Counted from the stretch's first letter, positions 23,228 through 33,985 are shown. The stretch: DNA of 64,000 nt from Panicum virgatum (GCF_016808335.1 NC_053146.1:31535495-31599494), one strand, 5' to 3'. The notes: a model not told the origin generated them from the sequence alone. Program-made: numbers and translations.

Positions 23228-24334
23228 TCAGGATAGGTCTTCATCAACTCCTCTTCCTTCTTCTGGCAAGTCCTCCGGAAAGACCTCCGGGCATTCAGAC
23301 ACCACACGAATACCATCCGTGGGTCTAGCCTCCATCTGATGAAGAAAACCAGAAGACTCCGTAGCACTTACTGTCACCTCTTGGTCATCAGATGCTGACA
23401 AGTGAACTATCCGCTGAGCACAATCAATACGGACTCCCCATCTGGTAAGGGTCTCCATGCCCAAAATCACATCTATCCCCGAGGAATCAATGATGATCAA
23501 ACCAGTGCGGAATTCTGCCCCCCTTATGACAATACTAACTCTGGAGCATATAGAGCATGTGTGTATCTGGCCCCCAGGTGAGGCAACTACCATAGCTAAC
23601 CTCAGACACGAAACTGGAATACGATGCTGCTCGGCAAATGACTTGGAAATGAAAGAATGAGTAGCACCGGTATCGAAAAGCACCGTAGCTGGATAAGAGT
23701 TGACCATGAATGTACCAATAACCACATTAGGAGCCTCAACAGCTGACTTGGCCGTCACGTGGCTCACCTTCCCCTGTCGTGGCGCCCTGGGTTGAGCTGG
23801 GCGTCCTTGCTGTCCTGCCTGCCGTGGATTCTGAGGTGCTGGACAACTTTTGGCATAATGACCTTTTTGCCCGCATTTGTAGCACATGCGGTGGTGGTGA
23901 ATGGTGTTACTTGGTTGACCTCCCTGTGAACTTATCTTCACATCTTGCATTATTTCTGCTGCTTGCTCCTTGGACCCCTTGTGACCGTGTGGCTGAATCA
24001 CATTCATAGTGATAGTCAACCCATCAACATAATCATAGAGTACTTGGTTCTTGACCTGTGTATCTCTAGAGCATTCATGATCCTTTCTCTTCTGGATGGT
24101 CTGTAGCTCATCGACCGATGGATTATCGAGGAAAAGGGAATTCTCTACCAGCTGCTCTTGATGAGACCTCTTTCTCTTTGTACCGGAGAACAACCTCTGG
24201 TTCCTCCTAGTTGTAGCTTCATCTTCAGTTGCACGAACTTGACGACAAGGAACACCATAGAATTGGCAACACTGGCAAGTTTTCTCACCATCACCCATTG
24301 CACTGTCTCCAAGGTATTTTTGTTCTGCCGACAT
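23228..24334 (-). CDS. Gag zinc knuckle-protease ORF in D 3' LTR, with unusual N-terminus
   Basis: A 368-codon ORF. Residues 1-115 are unlike any retroelement Gag I recognise: a Cys cluster (C20, C22, C23, C30), a basic KRKR at 53-56 and acidic segments. Residues 151-164 are a CCHC zinc knuckle (CYKCGQKGHYAKSC). Residues 219-230 hold the aspartic protease site (LFDTGATHSFIS), and ILGMETL near 290 matches the second protease strand. The ORF ends within the start of the RT region (PEVFPEDLPE), where a deletion jumps to the chromodomain tail (EELMKTYPDLF in another frame). RT, RNase H and integrase are therefore gone. The capsid part of Gag is also missing. Upstream, a pyrimidine run ends in CAG seven bases before the ATG (read on the minus strand), resembling a 3' splice site. 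It lies in the U3 part of the LTR. Confidence 0.8.
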   Translation of the reverse strand: MSAEQKYLGDSAMGDGEKTCQCCQFYGVPCRQVRATEDEATTRRNQRLFSGTKRKRSHQEQLVENSLFLDNPSVDELQTIQKRKDHECSRDTQVKNQVLYDYVDGLTITMNVIQPHGHKGSKEQAAEIMQDVKISSQGGQPSNTIHHHRMCYKCGQKGHYAKSCPAPQNPRQAGQQGRPAQPRAPRQGKVSHVTAKSAVEAPNVVIGTFMVNSYPATVLFDTGATHSFISKSFAEQHRIPVSCLRLAMVVASPGGQIHTCSICSRVSIVIRGAEFRTGLIIIDSSGIDVILGMETLTRWGVRIDCAQRIVHLSASDDQEVTVSATESSGFLHQMEARPTDGIRVVSECPEVFPEDLPEEGRGVDEDLS

Positions 24335-24559
24335 CTGAGCTGGGTAAAGAGGAAAACACAGATTGGTAAGGTCAAGGGAGAGAAAAACCTCACTATGTAA
24401 AGTTTCATCTTATTAGACAACACTTCTCATGCATCATTGCTGCTAACTCCAGATAGGTATTCACATAAATCCGAGAAGAAGGAACTATAACATAACTCTT
24501 CTGCTGCGTGTGAGGGATTCTCCAATTCCCATGTACCTCCTGTAGGCCGGGGTGTCACA

Positions 24560-24574
24560 TCCCTACCCCCTTAC
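24560..24574 (-). promoter_or_regulatory. Element D polypurine tract
   Basis: The minus strand reads GTAAGGGGGTAGGGA directly before the LTR start TGTGACACC. It has the same form as the PPT before ordinary Tekay LTRs here, but it lies upstream of the gag-protease ORF rather than downstream. Confidence 0.8.
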
Positions 24575-25140
24575 AGAAACCGACGTCCTCGTCGGTGAAT
24601 CTTTGGATATCACCTTCTCTTCACGCTATCCTTCTTCTCGACGAGCAAGACATGAGAAACCCCAAGGCATGATAAGATAGAGAGGATAGAGTGCATGGTT
24701 TTTTTTTTACCCCCAACGATCTAACTCATTTTATTAATTAGTTAACTTTAGCATCTGAGTGATTTTCTTTAAACAAATTCAAACTACTAAGCTATGCAAT
24801 CATTCAAAAATCCAAATAAAACATGTAGCATAATAACAAGCAGACAATTTTCACAACTTAGCCGAGTTTAGCATACGACTCGACTAACACAACGCGTCGC
24901 AGAACGTACTACCGTATTATTATAAAAAGGTCACCTAGCTATACTCATGGCGGTCAGATGACTGATTCAGGCCAAAATCTACGAAAACTATTCTTCAGAG
25001 AGAGAAATCAAGGCAAGAAGGGTAAAAGTCATAGAAGTCAAGGGGTATAATAGTAAAATAGTTTCAGCAGACAAGGATTGGAGAGAAGAAGTCCTAAAAC
25101 TCGACTAGTTCTATCAAGGCTTCGTCCTACAGTCGATACG

Positions 25141-25152
25141 GCTCTGATACCA
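25141..25152 (-). promoter_or_regulatory. Element D primer binding site (initiator tRNA-Met)
   Basis: The minus strand reads TGGTATCAGAGC, the standard plant tRNA-Met PBS. It lies three bases (GAG) inside the 5' LTR end at 25156. Confidence 0.92.
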
Positions 25153-25412
25153 CTCTGTAACACCCGGTTTATAAAAGAACATAAACCGAGCAATCATATA
25201 CGTGCCAGGATCAAGTCACACGTATATACAACAGAATGAACAGTATATCATAGCACATATCACGTAAAAAGATAAAATAAAGCGAATATGAATGTTATTT
25301 ATTACAATAATGACAAAATGTCTGATACAGCGGAAGCGAAGTACAAAATACGAATAAAGCTCTCCGAAGCTGAAGCAGGGCGCCACAGGGACGTCGACTG
25401 GGAGACGAACAC

Positions 25413-26608
25413 CTAGAAGTCCTCGTAGTCCTGGTAGCGCTGGACGAACTCCCTCGTGTCGGCAGGAACTGAGCAGCAGTAGCGTAGCCAAGAGGAAAAA
25501 GTAGAGAAGAGGCAAGAGTGAGTACACAACTTGTACTCAACAAGTATAACACAAACTATGAGGCTCTAGGCTGGCTGACTCAACTGCATTAGCTTTTAAG
25601 TGTTGGCAAAATTTTATTAAAGCTATTTACTACGAGTTGATGAGTTACTATTAACCCAGTTACATAGTAATTAATCAGGATTAATTATACTACTACTGAG
25701 AACCATACCAAAAACCAAACCACCAAGGTAACCCCGAGAAGCACCTCCCTCGTCGGAAGGAGATAACTCCACTAATCAAAAGGAGGATCTGGGCCGCTCA
25801 TAACCGTGAGCACGGCTAGTATACCAGTTTTACACTCTGCAGAGGTTGCACATCTTTACCCACAAGTCGTGAGCTACGCTAGAGGTTCATCACACTTCCT
25901 TAGGTGAGATGACTAGCGACTCACTACGAGGCCGTTACAAAGAATCTCGTTGGTAAGGCGTAACCGCGAGAGTTAGGTCGGCGACGATGGGGCCCACCTC
26001 CAGGGGTACAAGCACAGGAGCGCAATCCAAGCACAGACCAAGCCGGAGGAGCAGGGACCATTGAAGCTTACTACTCTTGCCCCGCAGGTAAGTTACTCCA
26101 AACCAAAAAGACCTAATTAGTAAGCCAAGTCTATCCCATTCTAGCCTTGTGGTAGCGCTGTTGTCCCAGGTTGTCGCTCTATGAACCGGTCCTTATGGAG
26201 AGTGGCCAACCAAGCACTAAGCACCGTGCTGGCCCCCTAAACCATGTTTCTACAAAAAACATCTTTTAACGAGACGTGAGCCACTCAAGCCACACAGAGG
26301 GCCACTCTCAGAATTAAGTTCAAGTAAACCATTAATCAATTTAATTAAAAAGGTCCAAAATGTGTTATAGCGCAGCAACCTAGCACAACTAACCAAAATG
26401 CAACCCAAAGGTATATATAAAGGATATAAAGTGGCTAGGAAATCCTTATAGGCATACAGTATTAAAATGCAGTATGAAATTGTATTTAAAGATGATAGGT
26501 TGTTCATGTTATACTTGCCTTCCTCGTACTGCTCCTGCTGCTGCTCAAAATGCTCGGAAGACGGCTGCTCCTGGTACTGGTACTGGGGCTCCTCAGATGG
26601 ATCAACGT
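25413..26608 (-). CDS. Candidate LTR-embedded X/Y ORF, copy in D 5' LTR
   Basis: Segment X is 26519-26608 (90 nt) and segment Y 25413-25468 (56 nt), open and with the same splice-like borders as the copy in the 3' LTR. These two copies are products of one reverse transcription event, so they count once as evidence. Confidence 0.4.
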
Positions 26609-28890
26609 CTACTCACGAACACATGGCCAAAACAATGCACAATAATAAGCATACAAGCAAACACTAACAAAAACTAAGAAACAGTACATCAATACAAAGA
26701 AATAGCGCACAAAACTACTCTAGAACTATTCTACGCATTTCAACGATCGCGTGGATATAAAGAACGCCTAAATCGGAGCTAAAACACATAATCTAGGCCA
26801 AAAACAAATTCTAGGGGCTTATTTGCGAGAAAAACTAAGTTTCAGGCGGTTTTCTGCAAAAACCGAGGGCCTAAACGTAATTAAACTAAAGCTTCAGGGT
26901 CTAACTTGCAAAAACTTCAAGCCTGGGCTGCGGGTTCTATTTCCAAAGAGCTCAGGGGGCTAAGTGTTAAAACCTGGACCTAAACCTAATTATTTATCAA
27001 CAGGCTTGGACCGCGGGTTGATACGAACAAAACAGAGGGGTTCTTATGCAAAATGACCGGCGAACCGTTATCTTTGAATCGCGGCCGTCGGATCTGAATC
27101 GAGAGGCTCATAACAGACCGGTTTTGGATCTAATCCAGGGCATTGGTTTCGGATCTAACGGCTGGGAGCCATCCCGCGCGTGGGTGCGGCGGCGCTCGCC
27201 CGCCGGCGGCTCCGTCCGCGGCAGTGCGGCGCGAAGTTCGCCGGGGTTCACGAAATCAACGATCTGGGGGTTGTTTCGACCGGGAAAAGGGTCAGGGAGG
27301 CAGTAGGCACGATGGCGAACCCTCCTGGGCACATCCAAGGAGCGGGTCAGGGCTCGGTGAGGCATGCCGCGGCGAGGGGCGATCCTAGGTCGCCGGCGAG
27401 CCGTGGTAACATGGTTCCGGCCCGAAATTGGGTCAAGATTTGCTACTGGAAGCAACCATGCGGCACGGGTGAGCTAATATGGTGCCTAACACGGCCTATG
27501 GTCTCGCAGGGCGGTGGGTTGACCACGGCGTGGCGGCGCTGTCAAGCAACGGCGAGGAAATCCTCGCGCGCAGAGGGAGGAAAGAAGGGGAAACAAGGTC
27601 TGGCGAGGGTCCTTACCTCCTCGGGAAGCTCCTACGGTGGTCTAATTTGACGCGGAAGGAGCGCAGCGGCGGATCCTCGTCGGCGCGGTGGAGGTCCGGC
27701 GAGAAATTCCCGTGCGTGGCGCGGGGTAGAGAGAAGGAGACGCGGCCGGTGAAGATTCTGATCCTGCGGTGGTGCTTCTGCAGCAGCTCGCGGTGGCAGA
27801 GGCGCTGCGGGGCGGCCGGACCACGGCGGCGCAGAGGCACGGTGAGGCCGAGCAGAGCGGGCGGCGCTGGATCTCGGCTGGGACTGCGGCTAGGGTTTAG
27901 GGCGGCAGGATGGGAGGCGTAGGGTGCGGGAGAGGGCCAGGGGCGCATTTAAAGGGAAAGCCCGGGCCTCGGCGTGCGGGCCTGAGGGGAGGCCACGGCG
28001 CGGGGGTCACGGCCGAAAATTTCGGCCGGTTGTTGCTGCGTAGCGCGTCGGGGAAGGGAGGTTAGCCCCGTGGGGTCGCAGTGTCAGGGAGGGAGCACGC
28101 GCCAACGGGCGAGCCGGGCTGCAAGCGCGGGGAGCGGCCTGGGTCCACGGGCAGCGGGGCTCGGTCGCGTGAGCAGAGGCGCGGGCGGAGGAAGAGGAAG
28201 GATCTGACCCGTGGGCCAGGTCTGTCAGTGGGAGACGCAACTAGCGCGGGCTACGGGCTTAGCGGGGAGCGGGGAGCTGGGCTCCGGGAGTGGGCCGCGT
28301 GGGGAGAGCAGTTGGGCCTCGCGCGAAGGAAAGAAAAGGATGGCCAGGGGCCGGCTTTGTCAGCGAGCTGAGACGAGGACGCGGAAGCTGGGCTGCGGCG
28401 TCAGCGAGAGAGCGGGCCCGTTTGCAAGAGAAAGAAAAAGGAGTAGCTGGGCCCGCGTGGAAGCGTTCTGGGCCGGCCAAGGAAATGATGACGAGGCCGG
28501 GTTGGGCTGCTAGCTGGGTTTTGGGCTGGGTTGGTGTGGGTTTTGGGTTGGTTTGGGTTTTCTGTTTTCTCCTTCTCTTTTCTATTTCTAAACAAATCAA
28601 ATCTAATTGAATTCAAACCAAATTTGAATTCAAACCCTATGCACTCAACCAAACAAATAAAACTTATGTACCAGCATGAATGCACAAACAAGTTTAAACC
28701 TAAAATAAATTTTAATTACTTAAGGAACAAAATTTTAGATTAAATGCAAGTCTAACACAATAAACCTTAGAAAATTAAATAAAGACCAATTAAATTTATT
28801 AATAAATACTGGAATTTAAATTAGGGTGTTACAAATCCTACCCCCTTACGGGAATCTCGTCCCGAGATTCTGGGCTGGCTAGCAAAGAGG

Positions 28891-29997
28891 TCAGGATAGG
28901 TCTTCATCAACTCCTCTTCCTTCTTCTGGCAAGTCCTCCGGAAAGACCTCCGGGCATTCAGACACCACACGAATACCATCCGTGGGTCTAGCCTCCATCT
29001 GATGAAGAAAACCAGAAGACTCCGTAGCACTTACTGTCACCTCTTGGTCATCAGATGCTGACAAGTGAACTGTCCGCTGAGCACAATCAATACGGACTCC
29101 CCATCTGGTAAGGGTCTCCATGCCCAAAATCACATCTATCCCCGAGGAATCAATGACGATCAAACCAGTGCGGAATTCTGCCCCCCTTATGACAATACTA
29201 ACTCTGGAGCATATAGAGCATGTGTGTATCTGGCCCCCAGGTGAGGCAACTACCATAGCTAACCTCAGACACGAAACTGGAATACGATGCTGCTCGGCAA
29301 ATGACTTGGAAATGAAAGAATGAGTAGCACCGGTATCGAAAAGCACCGTAGCTGGATAAGAGTTGACCATGAATGTACCAATAACCACATTAGGAGCCTC
29401 AACAGCTGACTTGGCCGTCACGTGGCTCACCTTCCCCTGTCGTGGCGCCCTGGGTTGAGCTGGGCGTCCTTGCTGTCCTGCCTGCCGTGGATTCTGAGGT
29501 GCTGGACAACTTTTGGCATAATGACCTTTTTGCCCGCATTTGTAGCACATGCGGTGGTGGTGAATGGTGTTACTTGGTTGACCTCCCTGTGAACTTATCT
29601 TCACATCTTGCATTATTTCTGCTGCTTGCTCCTTGGACCCCTTGTGACCGTGTGGCTGAATCACATTCATAGTGATAGTCAACCCATCAACATAATCATA
29701 GAGTTCTTGGTTCTTGACCTGTGTATCTCTAGAGCATTCATGATCCTTTCTCTTCTGGATGGTCTGTAGCTCATCGACCGATGGATTATCGAGGAAAAGG
29801 GAATTCTCTACCAGCTGCTCTTGATGAGACCTCTTTCTCTTTGTACCGGAGAACAACCTCTGGTTCCTCCTAGTTGTAGCTTCATCTTCAGTTGCACGAA
29901 CTTGACGACAAGGAACACCATAGAATTGGCAACACTGGCAAGTTTTCTCACCATCACCCATTGCACTGTCTCCAAGGTATTTTTGTTCTGCCGACAT
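28891..29997 (-). CDS. Gag zinc knuckle-protease ORF in D 5' LTR
   Basis: A 368-codon ORF nearly identical to the copy at 23228-24334. It has the same N-terminal Cys cluster, CCHC knuckle, DTGA protease site and truncation at the RT boundary. I see three residue differences (position 98 V/E, position 281 I/V, position 309 I/T). Transcription starting in the Tekay part of this LTR would not include this copy; the copy in the 3' LTR would be the expressed one. Confidence 0.8.
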   Translation of the reverse strand: MSAEQKYLGDSAMGDGEKTCQCCQFYGVPCRQVRATEDEATTRRNQRLFSGTKRKRSHQEQLVENSLFLDNPSVDELQTIQKRKDHECSRDTQVKNQELYDYVDGLTITMNVIQPHGHKGSKEQAAEIMQDVKISSQGGQPSNTIHHHRMCYKCGQKGHYAKSCPAPQNPRQAGQQGRPAQPRAPRQGKVSHVTAKSAVEAPNVVIGTFMVNSYPATVLFDTGATHSFISKSFAEQHRIPVSCLRLAMVVASPGGQIHTCSICSRVSIVIRGAEFRTGLIVIDSSGIDVILGMETLTRWGVRIDCAQRTVHLSASDDQEVTVSATESSGFLHQMEARPTDGIRVVSECPEVFPEDLPEEGRGVDEDLS

Positions 29998-32774
29998 CTG
30001 AGCTGGGTAAAGAGGAAAACACAGATTGGTAAGGTCAAGGGAGAGAAAAACCTCACTATGTAAAGTTTCATCTTATTAGACAACATTTCTCATGCATCAT
30101 TGCTGCTAACTCGAGATAGGTATTCACATAAATCCGAGAAGAAGGAACTATAACATAACTCTTCTGCTGCGTGTGAGGGATTCTCCAATTCCCATGTACC
30201 TCCTGTAGGCCGGGGTGTCACAAGCAAGCAATTCATTTTGTCGCAAATCGAGTCACAGATCGACTCAAAACTCGAATTCAAATTCTGGAGCCAGAGGAAC
30301 CGGATATTCCGGGTTTGAATCCAGAAATTCCAGATTTACCCGGACTCTCCGGATATGCTTCCGGATAGTCCGGACTTGAAAACCTATATCACATGTTAGG
30401 GTCCTTTTACTGTTTCCAAACGGTAAAACATCAGCTTTTCTCTCTTCCTCACTCCCTCACGAGCCCTCCTTCAGCCCTCTCTCTCCCTCACGAGCCCTCC
30501 ATCCTCCCTAAGCCCTAGACCCCAAGATCTTCCAGTTCAAGTTGATTCCAAGGCTAAAGGAACTTCTATCGGCATGGAGAATCATCCTTTCCATTCATTC
30601 CTCCTTGGGGTGGCTTCATTTTCAACTTGTGCAAGGTACTCGAGCTAGGGCAAAAAGGGATTGATCGATCTAGTGTGTTTAAATCGATTTCTTTTGGGTC
30701 AATCATCTCCCTGTGAACCATTCTATTAGGGCCTGAAAGGGTTTCAAATTTTGTGGGTTGGTTTTGCCAAAAATCAAGATTTCAGTTTTTGGGGGCAAAA
30801 ATGGTAGGAAACCCGGAGACTCCGGGTATAAGTCCGGATACTCCGGATTTGGAACACTCCGGGGAAAGCTCCGGGTATAGTCCCGGAAACTCCGGACTTG
30901 GGAGTCCGGATACTCCGGGTATTAATCCGGATACTCCGAAAATTCCAGATGTTCCGGATTGAATTCTGGATATTCCGAGTTTTGCAGAATTTTGGCCGTC
31001 GGGTTGTCTCGGGTAGTGTTGCGTGTATACAATTTAGGCTTGTTTCAAAGTTACAAATCATACTGCATGCATTCTCATATCATATGCATACGTGTAGACG
31101 CCTCCGCCAAAGGAGCCGTGTACGAGGTGATCACTGGGCCACAGGAGCAGCGGGGGCAAGTTCAGCAGGAGAATTGTGAGCACCCGGCCAAAGGCCCAGC
31201 TGAGCCTAGTGTCGAGAAGCAACCCGAAGGCAAGCCCCGGTGCACATCCTATTATTTGAAATTATGATACCTATATATGTATTTATTACTTGTGCATTAC
31301 GTTCAGGAGTTGATTGGAACCCTAGTTGCATGATCCCTAGATTTCCTTGAGTTATACTAGCATGAATAGGATGATAGAAATGCTATGCTTAATAGTTCTC
31401 GATAGAAGTCGAGTGCCTTCTTGCACTCGCGAGATATAGGATATTTAGAAGTCGAGTAATTACCGGTTACTCGCGAGATATAGGTTATATACTTATCTAC
31501 AGTACCTGAGTTGTTGAAATTGATATGGAAATATGAGACCGGGCGGGGAATGATGAAGATGTATAGGTATGGCAGCAGGACAGGGTTCCTGGGTGTCTTA
31601 GCCCCGTCCGAGTCGATTTAGGACCGTACCGTTGTTGGCCCTGCTGATCATGTTTGAAATGTACTAACCGCATGCCGGGAGTAGGAGGTAGTCGAAACCA
31701 GTAAGCCGAGTACTGCCTCACTTCGAAAGTACAGGATCCCATCTCACCCCCTGGGGTAGTCGAGTAGTCACGGAGAAATGGGTTGTATGTATTTATTTTT
31801 GGTGGTCTCACGTTGAGCTCGGCTAACCATATGATGGTGGGGCGATCCTGTAGTTCGAGGGGGTGGGGGGGAAGGGGAAAGGTTGGTGTGTGTGGTCTGA
31901 TGGGGCTTATGCATGCCGTGTTGGTTAGGTCCACCTTGCAAAGTTAAATCGGATCGATTCGCCGTCAGTCGCTCTCGGATATGAGCACCTTGATCACTGC
32001 GTCGCATCGTAGTATCATGAAGGCAAAATGAGTATATTTATATATCTATGATGATGAAAACATTGAATTATTATTGATTGCACCACCATGTTTGATATAG
32101 TTAATTCGTGCAAATATTAGATTAGAGTAAATGTATATCGAACCTGGAGCTATAATATGAAAATTAAGGAATTACTTTAGTCGCTTTTTCTAGAAAACAA
32201 ACTACCAGTCAGAAGGCCTTGCATGTCTAGGTAGGTGGGCTAAGTTATACCCACTGGTCGGGTAAGTCTTGCTGAGTATTAGTATACTCAGGGTTTTGTT
32301 GGAAAAATGTTTTCAGGACCCGCACACGTGGACTTCTGTCCGTGTTGCACCAAGTTCGTTCGACTGGACGCGGATGGGTGGAACGTTGAGGACCCAGGCG
32401 CGTAGCTTTGGAGTGTATGGAATTGCACACTCGTGGGCTGAGTGTGTAATTCACTTCTATTCTTATATATTGTAGTGACAGATTCCGTGTTTAACAAACT
32501 TTGTATAAAGGGCAGACACACTTGTATATTATTTTGTATTTCGAACTCGGTTTGTAATTTAAATGCTTCATAGCATATGGTGTTTGTATTTTTAAGTATT
32601 GTGTGGTGCTCGTACCATCTACGCTCACCTTCGTGTGAGACTACCGGTGATGTTTCGATCGGACTGTGGGTTGAGAAAGGATCGCCAAATTAAGCCGTTA
32701 AGCTAATGTGCCCGATGTGTTCAAATGACGGCCATTACGCTTAATTAGAGTTTTAATTTGGTAGTTCCATCACA

Positions 32775-32841
32775 CACCCTCAGGAGCAGCCTCTCCTGTG
32801 CCCCGGCCACTACCACGACCATGACGACCTCCACTACGCAT
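32775..32841 (-). pseudogene. Element C Gag N-terminus
   Basis: ATG at 32839-32841 begins MRSGGRHGRGSGRGTG, a Gly/Arg-rich start typical of chromovirus Gag. It is cut by LTR P after about 22 codons. The frame resumes at 19426 on the other side of P. Confidence 0.8.
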
Positions 32842-33140
32842 AGTAGGAGGAATAGCTAAACCATCAATAAAACAAACAGGCAACATGTCAAATACAAGCA
32901 ATTGAAAGCATAAACAAACAACCAGCCATGCAAAAAAAAACACACAGAAGCGACAACAAGAAAACCCACCCCAACCTATATGTGCAAGTTGATGAGGACA
33001 TCCCTTCCAACAATACAACCATGCCTACTATGCAGCAAGGACCAATGACAAGAGCCTGTGCATGAGAGCTAAATTATCAGGTAAACTCGTTCCTTCCTGT
33101 TCATAAACCTTCATCTCAGAATTGGATGCTACTAAATCAT

Positions 33141-33906
33141 TGTGATGATTTTATTGTTATTAGAAATGATGGAGAGGAAGCTAATGGGTCAACCAGGACA
33201 TCAAGATTGCACAACAAGGAAGCACAAGATCGGACACCAAGTTCAGACTTCAAGTTCGTACAACCGGGCAACATCAAATTAATTTGGCAATATTTCTCGA
33301 TTCCGGATGTTGTTTGAGTTATATACTCATTGGAAAGATCTTGAAGTATACTTTCAAATGGATCCAACCCCACTACAAAATTACACCGGAGACGTTCTGT
33401 ATCGACCAGAAGACGTTCAGACCTCTAGTCTTGGGCTGACAGCCTTATAACTTGTTTGGCCCACTAAGGACCCATATTGTGTTAGGGTTTCCACCTCCCC
33501 ACGCCTCTTGGCTATCTCCTATCTATAAATAGAAGCTCCAGCCGCCAGGAGGAAGGTGGGTTTTGTTTAGAGGCAAGTTTAGCTACTGCTACTTCCTAGT
33601 GAAAGCATGTGTTAGACCACCCGATTTGCTTGATTCAAGATCCCAACTCGTGATTCAGGTTTCATTTGGTTCAGATCCATGAGTTTATTTGCTTGTTCAT
33701 CTTGTTCTTACTTGTTCTCGATTGCTAGCAGGTTTAAGGGTGTTCTTGGCATGGCAAGAATGGCCAACGTCGGTATCGGTGTACCTATTGCTAAGGCGCA
33801 GCATCCTGTGATTGTTGTAGTCAGATAGCCAACATCGATTCCACCCCCAAATCGAAGTTACCCCTCCTCTCATCGAAAGGTCGGGATCAGCCACTGCCAT
33901 ATCACA
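33141..33906 (+). repeat. Candidate solo LTR fragment Q
   Basis: 766 bp bounded by inverted termini TGTGAT...ATCACA, with a TATA-like CTATAAATAG near 33520 followed by sequence resembling a transcribed leader. No matching 5-bp duplication is visible (left ATCAT, right AGTGT), so the boundaries are tentative. The AT-poor body has no ORF of note. Confidence 0.4.
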
Positions 33907-33972
33907 AGTGTGTCAAATTTTAAAGTGAGTCAATTTTAGCAAAAAGAACTCAGCCTAGGATATAGAACCTAA

Positions 33973-33985
33973 GCTCTGATTACCA
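33973..33985 (-). promoter_or_regulatory. Element C primer binding site (tRNA-Met, one-base insertion)
   Basis: The minus strand reads TGGTAATCAGAGC, the tRNA-Met PBS TGGTATCAGAGC with one extra A. It lies two bases inside the LTR end at 33988. Confidence 0.75.

Larger units (their letters stand above)
19478..24559 (-). repeat. Element D 3' LTR (compound)
   Basis: 5082 bp. It consists of a Tekay-type LTR (19478-23170, 3693 bp) preceded on the minus strand by 1389 bp holding the gag-protease ORF and an old PPT (23171-23190). Its minus-strand start TGTGACACC at 24559 abuts a PPT at 24560-24574. It is 15 bp longer than the 5' LTR, including a 9-bp difference near 22010. Confidence 0.88.
24560..25155 (-). 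mobile_element. Element D internal region (596 bp, noncoding)
   Basis: It contains only a PBS at its right end, AT-rich leader sequence with an A/T homopolymer near 24702-24711, and a polypurine tract at its left end. No ORF of note. Such a small internal domain resembles TRIM elements, but the LTRs are more than tenfold larger. Confidence 0.85.
19478..30222 (-). mobile_element. Element D: complete compound retrotransposon with ~5.07-kb LTRs
   Basis: 10,745 bp, flanked by perfect TSD AGCAA (19473-19477 and 30223-30227). On the minus strand: 5' LTR 30222-25156 (5067 bp), PBS, 596-bp internal region, PPT, then 3' LTR 24559-19478 (5082 bp). Each LTR begins TGTGACACCCCGGCC, carries a 368-codon gag-protease ORF, an old polypurine tract and an entire Tekay-type LTR, and ends GGTGTTACA. 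No RT, RNase H or integrase is present, so the element must have been mobilised by enzymes from another element. The two LTRs are very alike (three residue differences in the ORFs), so the insertion is recent relative to its surroundings. A second insertion, D2, shares the same new terminus. Confidence 0.9.
25156..30222 (-). repeat. Element D 5' LTR (compound)
   Basis: 5067 bp: a Tekay-type LTR (25156-28833, 3678 bp) plus the 1389-bp leading part with the gag-protease ORF. Its outer end TGTGACACCCCGG at 30222 abuts the TSD AGCAA. The 1389-bp part has the same length as in the 3' LTR. Confidence 0.88.
19432..32774 (+). mobile_element. Solo LTR P, split by element D
   Basis: P occupies 19432-19477 and 30228-32774 (about 2.59 kb once D is removed). 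It begins TATAACACTCGAGTGTT (ancestral TG changed to TA) and ends TTCCATCACA. The TSD is CACCC at 19427-19431 and 32775-32779. Removing P and one TSD joins the two halves of element C's Gag in frame, which confirms the boundaries. P holds a cluster of TCCGG words at 30300-30960 and a short palindrome at its 5' end. Its ends resemble those of solo LTR H, so the two are related families. Confidence 0.92.

Noticed and set aside
23171..25155. A plain Tekay element with 5' LTR 25156-28833 and 3' LTR 19478-23170, next to a separate partial element at 28834-30222.
   Set aside because: No TSD fits LTR 25156-28833 or 19478-23170 alone, while AGCAA flanks the whole 19478-30222 unit. The 1389-bp part repeats exactly and abuts a PPT, so the compound-LTR reading explains more.
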